A DNA stretch of 64,000 bases from contig JAANYP010001190.1 in NCBI GenBank assembly GCA_020465985.1, positions 1-64,000 of the forward strand, read 5' to 3'. The translations under genes were made by a program, and so were the position numbers. How positions within the stretch are numbered: the stretch's first letter is position 1; each line of letters starts with the position of its first letter. Below the pieces are notes generated by a model. That model searched no databases and had not been told where the DNA came from. It worked only from the letters and a program-made list of their open reading frames with translations. This DNA comes from Centrapalus pauciflorus (taxonomy: Eukaryota > Streptophyta > Magnoliopsida > Asterales > Asteraceae). Shown here piece after piece: positions 46,535 to 58,624 of the stretch.

Positions 46535-49500
46535 ATGGCTGTACGAGCTTTTGTGCCTAAGCACAATATGGTCCTTCATCCTGATCATAATCTCCCTGAG
46601 GCGCAGGGATTCAGACAAATGCTAGATTTTCTAGTAGAATCTAGGATCGGTTTTGCGTTGTCTCATAATGTTCAGCTCGTCTTACCTTATATTCGTCCAT
46701 TTTACGATCATCTTCAGGTAGACTGCTCGGTCACACCGACAGTGCTACGAACTCGCATTGCTGGACAACCGCTAGTCTTTTCGGCGGATATGCTGCGTCA
46801 GGTATTGCAGCTGGGTTCACAAGAAGAAGAGTCTGGACCGATCGAGTTTCCTCTGAATATAAGGCAAGCGGCCTTTCAGAGAATGGGATATAGTCTCGAT
46901 GTGACGAAGGTGTCCTATATGAAGAGCGGATTAATTGGACAATGGAGATTCCTTGCTCATGTCTTTATGGTATGCTTTGCCCCAAAGAAAGCAGGTTTTG
47001 ACTATATAGTTGCGAAGATCCAGTCTGGGATTGTCGCGATGGTGTATAATCGACCATACAGTTTCTCGGAAATGTTTTTCTCTGAATTTGTTCACCAGAT
47101 CACCGCTCCCGAAAATCAACAATTCTTGCTGTATCCGCGGTTCATCATGATGTTGATCAGACATTTCTTGCCAAATCTGCCTCCGTCTAATGACATTCAA
47201 AGTGTTGCTGTAATGGATAAAAGGATCTTCGCTGATTGTTCCTCACACAGATGAAGATTGGTTGTTCCAGTTGAGCGTCCGTTATTTGGAGCAATCTTGG
47301 ATAGAAATTTTGAAGCCCCAGATGTTGTCAACTGGGAAGGGGAAGTTGAATTTCAACCAAGACAACCACAGCCACAACAACAACAACAACCACAGCCACT
47401 GCGTGCTCAAAGGCGAAGACAAAGACCATCCGCGAGTCAAACTCAGGCGTCTAGGCCTTCTACCAGCCATCAGCCGGAAATACAGGAAGCAGGGCCTTCT
47501 AGTGCCGTTCCCGAGTCCGAGGAAATAGCACAAACGCTAGAAGAAATCTGGGCGTCAGGTCCACATGCAAATGAATATGTAGCTGTCGCGTTAGTGGGTG
47601 AATTACTTGAGCCTCCTGAGGGAGAAGACGATGTGTTGAGAGATGTGGACGAATATGTGCCAGAACAGGCTGATAATGTTTTGTCATCATCTGAAACTGA
47701 ATCGGAAGAGATGGAGGAGTTAGAGGTTGAAGCTCCTGAGTCGGTATCGACTGAATCATCAGTACGAATAGAGACTTATGGTTCGAGAATAGTAGTTGTT
47801 AATGAAGAGACTTCGAGGAAGCTCGCATCAAGAGAGGATGATGAATCAGATTTTGAAGAAGAAGAGATTGCTCCTTTAGTGACGAGGCATCGGGCCAAGC
47901 GTCATAGATTCATGCAAGGGTAATCTTCAGCATCTGAAGTTCAACCAGAAATCCCCCAACCTCAATCTCAAGAACCCCAAACCACCTTTCCACCACCACT
48001 ACCTCAACCTGAACCATATATTCCATCACCAATCATTCCTACACCGATACAGTCAATTCCATCAACCTCATCATCATATGCTGACAATCAACGATTTCTG
48101 CGCCTAAAAGACAGAGTCGACTTCCAGGAACTTCAAATTTTTGGGCTAACAAGGGCGATCGGTGAAATCCAGGCGCATAATGCAAATCTTGACAAAGAAA
48201 ATGCCGATTTAAAAAAGATTGTAGAGACAGTTCAGGAAGAAAACACAGAGCTCAAAACCTTTATTGCAGATCAATCAGAAGAGATCCGATCGATGCGGTC
48301 CCTCCTTGAGCAGCTAATGAAAAATCTAAAAGCTCAGGGGGAGACAAGTTGTAGGGATCCTGAGGAGCAGCGTAGGGATGAATATGACGAAGGCAATGAT
48401 CCCGATGCACCTAATGAGAATGAGCCAGTAGATTTTCCTGCTGCTCAGGCTACACAAGTTCAGGGGGAGCCCAGTCAAGTTGAAACAGAAGGAAGTGATG
48501 TTAGTCCTTCAAAGATCACAGAATCTGAGATACATGACATGATTGAGGCACTAATGGATATTAATGAAGAGCCATTAAAGTTAAATTTTGATTTTGAAGA
48601 TGATGTGGAGGACTTGGAAGAAGGTGAGTTCGTACCTGAAGATATTGTGGACTGGAGATCTGATGATGAGGTTTTGGCTGATGAGGACGATGAAGCTGAT
48701 GAGATCTTCGTTTAGCAGAATCCTATCACAGATACATATACTACAGCTGAAGAAAATTCGATAGACATTGAGGCTTTTAAAGATGTTTTTAATATTGAAC
48801 CTGAGAGAGAAGATCCGGAAAGGGAACTGTCGAATGATGAGAAAAGGCAGCTATGGTTTAGAAAGGAGGAGGAAAGATCTGAACTAGCTGTGAAAAAGAA
48901 GATAAGAGTGGCAAGTTCAGGAAACTACTCCAGAGGCATTCTTAGCTGGTTTTTCGACAGAGAGTTACAACTCTTCGTGATAAAAAGACGAGATGGGCTG
49001 CAATATCTAAAGAGAAAGTTGAAAGTGTTTAATTCTCTGCCCAAATGCGAGGTCAAAGAACTGGCATGGAAGAATCTGATAAACCTAGGAGATGACCAAT
49101 ATGCTGAAGTGATAGCTCGAATCATTAGACTAGAAGGTCGATCTGGAAGGTTTGAGAGAATTAAGCCAAGGGAAGGAAAGAGAGTCATGGATGAATCGAG
49201 GATAGATCCATTGACTGGTAAGCCTTGGATGAAGATGGTCTACAAGCCGGTCCGCTGTCTGAAGAAAGTTCCGTTGAAAACAATGCCACAAGATGTTCTT
49301 GCAAACTTGAAATGGTGGTACGTTGATAACGAATCAGCAGAGGCAGTCATGGAAGATCATGAAGACAAGGTAATTTTGAAAGTATATGATCCTTTGCATC
49401 TTGTAAACCTTTCTCAAAGTGACTTGCAGAAGCTTAAGGAACAACCTATCTATTATCATGAAGGTTGGAAGTCAAAAGGCAAGAAGTATGAAAAGGTAGT

Positions 49501-49543
49501 CAAGGTGTGTATAGAAAAAGTTTGTATGCTGGAAGTAGTTTAA
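46535..49543 (+). pseudogene. ORF3 of E: 1,002-codon frame with three in-frame stops
   Basis: A single frame from MAVRAFVPKHNMVLHPD to the TAA at 49541, interrupted only by TGA (codon 240, 47252), TAA (codon 463, 47921) and TAG (codon 727, 48713). Residues 1-235: conserved domain with FRQMLDFLVES, YIRPFYDHL, GQWRFLAHVFMVCF and LLYPRFIMMLIRHFLP. Residues 240-460: Gln/Pro-rich then acidic. About 465-520: Pro-rich. About 522-600: coiled coil (NADLKKIVETVQEENTELKT). About 610-800: acidic. About 802-1002: conserved C-terminal domain (ILSWFFDRELQLFVIKRRDG, VYDPLHLVNLSQSDLQKL). No signal peptide or membrane segment seen. All three stops fit single C-to-T changes. A similar ORF follows pol in Asteraceae SIRE-type elements; its role is unknown. 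Confidence 0.8.
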
Positions 49544-49591
49544 ATCAATAAATAAACAAAGTTCTTAAGTCAAATGTGTGAGTTATTAGAA

Positions 49592-49638
49592 GCTATCGTC
49601 AAGGGGGAGTCTGTTGGTACATCCTGTGTGACGATAGC
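49592..49638 (+). promoter_or_regulatory. Hairpin holding the polypurine tract of E
   Basis: GCTATCGTCA (49592-49601) and TGACGATAGC (49629-49638) are perfect complements. The 27-nt loop contains the PPT (AGGGGGAGTC) and the first LTR bases. F has the same arrangement. Confidence 0.7.
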
Positions 49639-50257
49639 AGTCTAAGTGATCCTACATTGTGATTTTAGCAAGTGTTTGTTATATGTGTTTATATATGGTT
49701 GATATTTATTAGTGTTTGTATCTTTGAACTTGATGTAACGTATTACGAGAAGTTCAAACATAAAGTACAAAGATAAAATCAATCATAAGGTAAAAACATA
49801 AGTTTCAACACTTAGTTGTTTATGTGAGATGCTAGATTCGAATTATCTAAGGCTTGTCATTCGAATCTGTGATAGATTCGAATGTAGCCCTAGATTCGAA
49901 TCAGGGCAGATTCGAGAGTGTCATTGTGGACAAACTCGAATGGGCCTTGGGCTGGATTCGAGTTTGGCCCATAACAGACTCGAATCAGGCTCTATAATTA
50001 GGGATAGACTCGAGATATTATCAGACTTTTTACAGAATTCGTGAGGGATTAAGCATTAAGCGATCTCGAGTTTATCATCAGCGTTAGTGCCGTTTCGGAG
50101 AGAATCAGTTCGTAGGATCGCTCGTGTGTCGTTCGTTCAGCCTCTGATAGTCTCCGTGTTTCGTGTGTGAGAGTTGTTTCCGTCTACCCGTTAACGAGGA
50201 TTCCGCACTCGTTGACAGCTCCGCGTCTAAATAGATCTCGTAGTGGTAGACCTTACA
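49612..50257 (+). repeat. 3' LTR of E, 646 bp
   Basis: Starts TGTTGGTACATCC and ends GACCTTACA; same length as the 5' copy. Differences noted by eye number about 11, mostly C/T or G/A. Confidence 0.93.
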
Positions 50258-50907
50258 AAATGGGTGATAGACCATTTCTTATATCAAAATGGCTATACAA
50301 GAAGAGGAAAGGATTAAAGGTGACATTCCTCTTTAAGGTAAAGCAATCTGCAACAAAGACAAAATGAAATAGACAATGATTATGTTATATAGGGACAAAT
50401 GTTGTTTTGTCAGAATGTGCAGAAAAGTAGTTTTGTCTTTTTGGAAAGGCACTCCACTATCTCTGCATCGAATAAGGGAGTTTCACCAGTACTCTTTGAG
50501 AGAGTATAAGAGGAAGCTTCTAAGGAATGCGAGATAACCAAGAGAGAGATATCCAGAACATGCATAAGAATTGTGTTTTCATGCATGCAAAGTCAGCTTA
50601 GAAAGGAATAGTTAACTGTGTCCAAGTTATTCTTGATCAAGCTGTCTGTCTGTCTTTTAAAATCAGTGAGTACATCTTAGTGAGTGAATTCATTGTAACT
50701 AGTCTGAGTGTGTCTTAGATTAGTAGTGTATCTGTTGTTTCTGTCATCTCAGTTTGAACTATTCCGCAGTTCAAACTTCTTTGTAATTAACACTTGTTGA
50801 TATATGCATACAAACATTGTGAAAAGTGTGTTGAAATTTCAATAACTGTATTCACCCACCCCCTATAGCTTATAGCAAGATACTTGGGAAACCTTTTGGG
50901 ACCTACA
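50258..50907 (+). repeat. 3' LTR of C2, right piece
   Basis: Begins with the right AAATG copy and continues GGTGATAGACC as in the 5' LTR at 11660, ending GGGACCTACA. The GAACC target copy follows at 50908-50912. Confidence 0.9.
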
Positions 50908-53657
50908 GAACCTCCTCTAGCAAAACCAATGAGGAGGTTACTTGGTTTGGTGGAAGGGCCTTTCTACCCAGGAGGTAATCCAACCCCTGCTTCTGCTGGA
51001 AAATCCAAATCACGGACAAAATAGGCGAAATGTGCCTTAAAGTCTAGTGAAGCTGGGCCTGTCACCAAGAAGGCTAAAATAGCAAAGTCTGCACCCTCTG
51101 CATCTGTGGTTGAGGGGGAGTAGGCTGGTCACCCTCGTTCATCTGTTGAACCTGAGGCCTTCGTGGCTAGTGCCTTTATGGTCACTAAGACTATAAAACA
51201 GGTTCAACAACCTGCTTCTAGCCCAGTCTCCCCACTAGTCCAAACAGAACGGCCTACCCCATCTCCTCAATCCCCCACTCTATCTTACACCAGGCAAAGG
51301 AGAAAATCCTTAGCCAGAAAGAAAACCTCCACCACTCAAACAAGCCCCTCTGACCCCCTCAAAAGGAGTCAGTTGAAAAGGCGGCCACACCTAATGCATC
51401 TCCTTCTCCTATTTTGGGAGAAGGAGCAGGCTCTATAGAGCATACCTCACTCCAAACTGAGTCTACCCTGGGTCAACCTGAGCCCTCTAGTTCCTCACAA
51501 AATGAACCAGTTTTACACATGGAGTCAGCCACATCAACTATCCTGCCTCTCAACAATTTGGGGATATTGAAAGACAGGAGCACTATCCACTCCATACGGA
51601 GTCCACATAGTCCCCCTCTCATATTTCTCCTTCAAATCCTGAGTCTGCATAAGGTGCCAAAACTGCTGGTACAAGCCAACGAGCAAATTGGCCTTCCACT
51701 TCTGCACCTCATGATGTAGCTGTTTCAACTCCAACAGCTGCTGAAGGGCCATCTCCCCAGGCCAATGAACCTCAGGGTACAGAACAACCCTTTGGTGAGG
51801 TTGCTCCCCAAATGCAAATTGCATCATCAGCTTTCACCACTGATGATGTTGAAATGCACATCTCCTCTCCCATGAAGAGGTGCCTCAAAACCAAGGCACT
51901 ACCATGGTCTTGATGATGGTGTCCCAATACCAGTGGCATCTGAAAGGCAACCATCCCCTGCCCCGTCACCTAATGAAGCAGGTTTAGCCACTGCTGAAGA
52001 TATCCTTGACCCTTCCAAACTGTGTCACTGGACTTATGCCGAGAGAATGGAACTTCTTTCAAATGTGCCACTGCCCTCAAAAAGTGAACCTACTACACCT
52101 CATTCCTCACCATCACAATCATCTCCATCCACACAATCAAAACAATCCACCCATGCTCCCCCATCACCCAAATATCTTTCTTTGAAGGAACAGCTTTCTT
52201 TGCTGTCCAACAAAGTTAGATCTTTGGAAAACTCTATGACTTCCCTTCCCACTACCATAGCAGACTCCGTGTCTGCACAACATAAATGTTTTTTTTATTC
52301 GTTCAAGTTATCCTTTCCAAACCCTGCTCCCCAACCTGAGAATTCCTCTCAACTGTTTCCCAACACCTGTCAGGTATTGCTGAAACCTGCTCTACCACAC
52401 TGCCCTCCACCTTAGCATCTCTGAATACCTTAGTGGTATCCCTGTCAAACTCAATGGCAGCAGGCTTTAATGATATGCTAGAATCTCTTGAACTAACCCT
52501 TGCACTTTGGTGTTCACAAACACTGACAAACGCTGCTATTTCCCAGCTTTCCACCTTTGCCAATTCCCATTCTTCTTCCCTTGAAACCTGTGTTACCCAG
52601 TTAGCAGAGGTCAAGGACAACCTGGCTTTGTTAGTGCATAGCGTGGTTAGTTCAAGACCTGATACCAAACCTACTACAACAAAGCCTGTTGGATCCATTC
52701 CCTCAAGCAGACCTAATGTTGAAGGCTCTATGTCATCTCCTTCATAGGGGGAGAAATCTGCCTCGAGACAAAGTCTAAGAGGGAGAAATCTTCATCTCCC
52801 TCTAGGGAGAAACGAGTTTCAGTTGGCCAAGCAGCAGCTCATTTACAAACTGGTGATGCTGCAGGTACTTCCACAGCTGCTGAGCCTACTCAGGCTAGAT
52901 CTCCAAGCCCTGCACCATCTAAGAGGGAGGAATCTATTCCTGGGGACAGGCCAAGCAAAAGAAGACAGCTTGTCAAGGAACACACATCTGAGGAAAAAGA
53001 AGATGATGAATTCGCTCTGTCAAAAGCATCAAAAGGCAAAGGGAAAGCTGCTGTGGACACTGATGTGCAAAGGGCCCTTCAACTCAAATTTGACAAAGCT
53101 CAAGCCAAAAACATTGGTTTTCCGCTGGATACTTATTATCAGTAGAAACAAGAGTAGGCTGAGATCTTTGAAAGAAAGAAGGAGGCACCATCTGTCAAAG
53201 CTGCTGAAGCCTTTGCTAACTAGGAGGCAAGAAAAATCAAAAAGCCTTCCTTGGATGTTAAGAACAAAATGGTGGAAGCTGCTAATAAGTCAGTCGGTGG
53301 TAAAGAAGGTGAAAAAGAGCAGGGTTAAAAGGTCTTAGTGACCAAAGCAAAGCCTATGTCCTCTATCCCTTCATCAGCATACACTCAGTTCCACTTTGAT
53401 AACATGGCAAGGAAAAAGTTCTTTGATGTAGCTGATAGAAGACTTGCCAAAGAAACAATTATCAAAGTTGTTCTCATCTCAAGGAAAGGTAAATAGTGGA
53501 GGCTTCAAATCAAAAGGCTTGATGCTGAAGGTCCTGAACTAGAAGCTTATGAATCTACTGATGCTGCCAACATGGGATACAGAGAATGGGTTGAATTGGT
53601 TGTTGCCCTGAGCAGATTAAAATCTGAGACTGCTAAAACTATCAGGGCATATGTTAA
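50908..53657 (+). pseudogene. ORF3 of C1, remainder
   Basis: Continues the ORF3 interrupted at 11196: PPLAKPMRRLLGLVEG, then a Lys/Ser/Pro-rich linker (51190-51440), a Ser/Thr/Pro-rich middle with LSLLSNKVRSLENSMTSLP (about 52190-52250) and SLSNSMAAGFNDMLESLELT (52440-52500). A charged C-terminal part follows (53340-53650) with KKFFDVADRRLAKETIIKVV and LDAEGPELEAYES. It aligns along its length with C2 32730-35540. Frames shift often and stops are common. It is cut at 53657 by element F (left target copy would be GTTAA). Confidence 0.78.
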
Positions 53658-54116
53658 TGTTAGTGCATCCTGTGTGACGATAGCAGTCTAAGTATAGATG
53701 ATATTTTGTAATAGTCCAAGTGTTCGTAATTGCACGTTAATACATGTTTGATATATGTTAGATATATGTTTTGATATATGTTTTGATATTGATTTTATAT
53801 ATGTTTGAACTTGTGTGCTTGGGCCTTCTCGAACTTTTCCAGGCTAAGTTTGAATCTAGTGTCTATAATTAAGGTTTAATCAGTTTTGATTAAGAATCTT
53901 TGCAGAAATTTGTGTGTTAGGCGATTACGAACTTGTGTGCGATTAGCAGAGTTTTCTTGGAGAGATTCACGTGTTGGGACGTCCGTTTTTACGTCTATCA
54001 TCGTGTTGGTCACCGTGTTTCGTGTGTGCGATCAATCCGTTAAGCCCCTAACGAGGATTCCGCACTTGTTGGACGGTGTCGCATCAAGATTGGATCCGTT
54101 GGTAGGTGACCTCACA
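53658..54116 (+). repeat. 5' LTR of F, 459 bp
   Basis: Starts TGTTAGTGCATCCTGTGTGACG and ends GTGACCTCACA, two bases before the PBS. Related to the E LTR at both ends. Compared with its 3' copy it lacks the block of AAGTTCAAA words. Confidence 0.85.
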
Positions 54117-54118
54117 AG

Positions 54119-54131
54119 TGGTATCAGAGCC
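54119..54131 (+). promoter_or_regulatory. Primer binding site of F
   Basis: TGGTATCAGAGCC, exact initiator tRNA-Met match. Confidence 0.9.
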
Positions 54132-54484
54132 TTAAGGGTGTTCATCGTGTTCTTCGCGTTCATATTAATCATTCTTGGTTTCTTAGTGTTCTTGACTGAA
54201 AAATCACATTTTTTATAAGTTTTTCGAGTTATACAAGCAAAGTAACGGAGAAACGTTCATATTGGTTCATTGTTTCAGTCGAAATCATAGTTTTTAATCC
54301 TAAAAACTTTGGTTTAATCTGAAAACATGAAAAAATCAAACTTTTGGCCGTTTCTCGAACATGAGGCGCTCGAACATAGGGGGTATTAGGGTTCATTCGA
54401 ACTTGTCAGATATACGCTCCTCTCAAACTTGATTTAGGGCTTCCTTCGAATTTGGTTGAAATCCGAACTTGTTATATTCGAATT
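54132..54484 (+). other. Leader of F
   Basis: Non-coding, similar in order to the E leader (TCTTCGCGTTCAT, GGTTTCTTAG), but with TTCGAACTT-type words where E has TTCGAATCT. Confidence 0.65.
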
Positions 54485-55513
54485 TGGGTGAATACAACTA
54501 TAAAAACTTAACAATCTTTTCTCAATGTTTGTGTATATTATTAACAAGTGTTAATTACAAACAAGCTTGAATGTGGAAAGGTTCAAGCTGAGATGACAGA
54601 TACAACAGTTGTTCAACTAATCTAAGACACACTCAGACAAGACACAATGACTGCACTCACTTAGATGCACTCACTGTTTTTACAAGACTCAGATGGACAA
54701 CTTATACAATAACAACTTAGACACACTCTACTGTTTTATATAAGCAGACTTGCATGCATGGAATAACACACTTCAACGCACGTTCTGATTTCACACTCTT
54801 GATGTCTCATAATCCTTAGAAGCTTCCTTTTATACTCAAAAGGAGAATCTCAGTGAAGCTTCCTCATTGGACAGATGAGATAGTGGGGAGTCGTTCCAAA
54901 AGGACAAAACACCTTTCTGCATGTTCTGATAAAGTATCTTTGTCTTCACATGGCAGAATCTTTGTCTTTTCCTTTTTGTCACTGCTGCATAAGGCGTTAA
55001 CCAAAAGAGGAATGTCAACTTTGCATCTTTTATCTTTTGCTAATGCCATTTTGATATATGTCACCCTTTTTCAAATATCCGTTTGTCTTCATGTAGCAGA
55101 ATAGTGTGGGCAGGCTGTGCAGTTCTGTTTTCCACTTTGTCTTCGACTTGTAAAACTGATCTTGTAGCCAAAAACAATACATGAGGACTTGGAAACATAT
55201 TCCAATGAAGTGTTTAACCTGTTCACAAAGAAAAGAACACTTGTAAACTGTCCAAGCTGCTCAACAGAATAGAGCAGCGTAGACAGTTTGTGTCCAGCCT
55301 GTTCAGCAGACTGAGCAGTTTGGACAAACTGCCTTTGTTGCAACGAATGCAACATGGTAAACAGCTTTAGGCTGATATTTCAAATCACTTTCAGGTTTCA
55401 ATAAGGCATATAACAGGCCTTAAATTCAACCTTCAAGTGCATCAACAGGTTTGATTAAAAATCTCCCCCTTAGATGAACAACAGGTTTGACTGAGGCCTT
55501 TTTGTGCCTAACA
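54485..55513 (-). repeat. Reversed C-family LTR fragment inside F
   Basis: On the minus strand it starts TGTTAGGCACAAAAAGGCC at 55513 and follows the C2 LTR to about 54485, lacking the last 70 or so bases. The gag N-terminus of F, expected here, is missing, so insertion was accompanied or followed by deletion. No matching target duplication seen. Confidence 0.82.
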
Positions 55514-56139
55514 GGTCCAACAAAACTGGTTCTCCAATCAAAACAGTCAAAAGATGTTTCCATTGTGGCAGGAAAACCCATTTGGCTAGACATTATTTGT
55601 ATAAACCATATGCTGCAAAACAGACTGTGGTTCAAAAACAGTCATTTGTTCGAAACACAAAGAATTCAAAGGCCAAACCACCTGTTACACTAATTCCAAA
55701 GAAGACAGTTGATCACAGGTTCTTAAAAGTCAACAAAAGACAGTCTACACGCCAAAAACAACTTTTGGCAAAATCCAAATCAAATTTTAAACAGATATGG
55801 TGTGTTAAAAGCAAAAACTCAGATCAAACTGTTGATACAGATGTTGAAACTGCTAGGCCTAAAGTTGGAACTGGTAGTGCAAACTCTAAAGCTGTTAGCA
55901 CTAAAACCTCAGTTCAAACTGCTAAGCCTAAAACTGGAACTGGTAATGGATCATCTGAGACTGTTAATGCAAAGGTTGGAAAGAACACCCGGATACCTCA
56001 TGTCATAACTAAATATTCTTCATAGAATCCACCAGTGGATCTCACTAAGTATAAAAAGTCACAAACAGTGTTTAGTTATGTCAATGCACAAGGACAACCA
56101 AAAACCAACTTGGTTTGGGTTTACTCCACTACTAACTAA
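55514..56139 (+). pseudogene. Gag C-terminal part of F
   Basis: Begins shortly before a zinc knuckle whose last Cys is Tyr (CFHCGRKTHLARHY). A basic, Thr/Lys-rich tail follows with degenerate repeats (VDTDVETARPKVGTGSANSK, then KTSVQTAKPKTGTG). A TAG at 56023 interrupts it; reading continues NPPVDLTKYKKS to the gag stop TAA at 56137. The capsid-type N-terminal domain is absent. An acceptor-like sequence follows the stop, as in E. Confidence 0.78.
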
Positions 56140-58624
56140 GCTTTTATTTGGGCAGGGCACCCACAGGTCACACCATAAAACAAGATGGCATTTGGATAGT
56201 GGATGCTCTAGGCACATGACAGGCAATTCTGAATGCTTGTCAAATTTCAATGGTTTTGAAGGAGGATTTGTTGCATCTGGGGGAAATTCCAAGGGAGGTA
56301 AGGTAACAGGTAAAGGTACTGTCAAAGCAGGTAATATGATCTTCAATGATGTTTTGTATGTTGAACAGCTGAAGTACAATTTACTAAGTGTGTCTCAAAT
56401 CTGTGATAAAGAAAATATTGTTCTATTCACAGACTCTGAGTGCATTTTTCGTTCAAAAGATTTTAAAATACCTGAAAATCTTGTTTTACTTAGAACACCA
56501 AGAAAGGACAATGTCTACTGTTTGGACACCGATCTTTTATCCAAATCAAATACTTTAAGTTGTTTGATATCCAAAGCATCATCTAATGAGTCTGCTCTTT
56601 GGCACAGAAGGATGTGTCACATGAACTTCAAATCTATAAATGTTTTAGTCAAAAAGAATTTGGTAAGAGGTTTACCACAAAAAAAGTTCATCTGTGATGA
56701 TCATTGTGTAGCATGCCTTTAAGGCAAGCAACACAAAACTTCTCATAATGCCAAAGAAGTAAATTCAATCTCATCTGCTCTTCATCTTATTCATATGGAT
56801 CTCTTTTGTCCAACATCTATTTTGAGTTTGAATAAAAGAGCTTACTGTTTAGTCATTGTTGATGATTTCACTAGATTTACATGGGTCTACTTTCTTAGGA
56901 CTAAAGGTGAAACTGCTGAGCTACTTAAATCATTTATCCTTAAGATAGAAAACCAATTCAAAACAGTTTAAAAATTTATCCTTAAGGTGATCAGGTCAGA
57001 CAATGGAACTGAGTTTAAAAATCATATCCTAAACAGTTTCTGTGACTCTAAAGGTATTGCAAGGCAATATAGTGCACCAAGAACACCACAACAAAATGGT
57101 TTAGCTGAAAGAAAGAACAGAACTTTAATTGAGGCTGCTAGGATCATGCTAGCTGATTCTAAACTGCTAATGACCTTTTGGGCAGAGGCAGTCAATACAG
57201 CTTGTTATGTGTTAAACAGGGTTCAGGTTGTTCAATCACAAGGGAAAACTCTATATGAGTTATTCCATCATAGAGTTCCCTTAATAGCCTTTCTAAAGTC
57301 TTTTGGCTGTTCATGCACTATTCTTCACACTAAAACTCACTTAGGTAAGTTTGAAAGTAAGGCTGAAGAAGGTTTCTTTGTAGGATACTCTATTCAAAGC
57401 AAAGCCTATAGGGTATATAACAGTGTGTCTAAAACTTTTGAAGAAAGTGCCAATGTTGAGTTTAATGAAAACACTACAAATGGCAAAGGCACTGGTCCTG
57501 ATTGGTTGTTTGATTTAGATTCACTAACAAATTCTCTGAGCTTTGTTGAGTTTACTGCAGAAACTGATGAAAACAGGGTTGAAGCTGCCAACACAAATTC
57601 TCATGCTGGTTACACAAATACTCAAGTTGTTGGCACAAAGTTTCAGACTGTTGAAGATAATGATAAATGGGATGAGTATACTGTGTTACCACTTCTATCT
57701 TGTGACCCACCAGGGGTACTAGATACTCAACATGATACACATTTAGATTATGAAGTGCCAATCCCAAGTCCTGAGGTAACAGCTCCATCCAATAGGGAAA
57801 CAGTCTCATTTTCTGGTCAAGTTGATCCTGAAGCAGAACCATCAAATCTAGGAACAATATTTCAGACAGACAGAGAGCCCACACTCAGGGTTCACAAGTA
57901 TCACCCTCTCAGTCAGATAATGGGTGATCCACGGACACCTGTAAAGACAAGGACAATGGTTCACAAGGAGTCTACCGATGATGAATCAGCAGTTACTGAA
58001 TTTAGTCTAGCTGCTTTTAAACATGCATGTTTCATGTCACAATTAGAACCTAAGAAGGCATCTGAGTCTTTGAAAGATCCATCTTGGATTGAGGCAATGC
58101 AGGAAGAACTACTGCAATTCAGGATTCAGAATGTATGGACTCTAGTTGATCTTCCTAGAGGAAAGAGAGCAATTGGTACAAGATGGGTGTTTAGAATCAA
58201 GAAGGATGAGAGAGTGATAGTAATCAAGAACAAAGCAAGACTGGTAGCACAAGGATACACTCAAGAAGAAGGAATAGATTATGATGATGTCTTTGCCCCA
58301 GTAGCAAGGATAGAAGCCATCAGACTGTTCCTAGCCTATGCCAGCTTCAAAGGATTCAAAGTATACCAAATGGATGTGAAGTCTGCATTCCTATATGGTA
58401 CAATTAAAGAAGAGCTCTATGCATGTCAAGCCCCTGGATTTGAGGATTACAAGTATGCAGACAGAGTCTACAAATTAGACAAAGCTCTCTATGGACTCCA
58501 CCAAGCCCCAAGAGCATGGTATGACACTTTATCATCATACCTTCTACAAAATGGATTCAAGAGAGGTACTCTGGACAAAACATTGTTCACAAAGTCCATC
58601 AAATCCGAGATTTTGCTTGTTTAG
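56140..58624 (+). pseudogene. Protease, integrase and RT first part of F
   Basis: Protease LDSGCSRHMTG intact (frame 56078-56722), pre-integrase LWHRRMCHMNFKSINVL and CVACL then TAA. Integrase passes through a short duplicated piece ([17 protein letters not shown], where IL-K repeats from upstream) and continues in one frame from 56987 with [14 protein letters not shown]. Then come the acidic linker and RT to 58624: [39 protein letters not shown]. The TAG at 58622 is in the position of Gln (CAG). Confidence 0.86.

Larger units (their letters stand above)
36840..50257 (+). mobile_element. Copia element E (SIRE-like, with ORF3), complete, 13.4 kb
   Basis: Two 646-bp LTRs flanked by AAATG, PBS at 37488, long gag 38137-41013, pol 41014-44399, spacer, ORF3 46535-49543, PPT 49602 and 3' LTR. 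By eye the LTRs differ at about 11 sites and have no indel, so the insertion is recent. Gag is intact; pol has about three frameshifts and one stop; ORF3 has three stops. It is inserted in the 3' LTR of C2. Confidence 0.93.

Noticed and set aside
47282..47759. Minus-strand ORFs opposite the ORF3 linker of E
   Set aside because: Shadows of a Gln/Pro-rich plus-strand coding region.
46535..49543. Calling ORF3 a true envelope glycoprotein
   Set aside because: No signal peptide, membrane-spanning segment or glycoprotein-like Cys pattern is visible; only its position after pol matches.
55504..56025. Possible host zinc-finger gene
   Set aside because: The CCHC-type knuckle and Lys/Thr tail continue into copia protease; it is gag of F.
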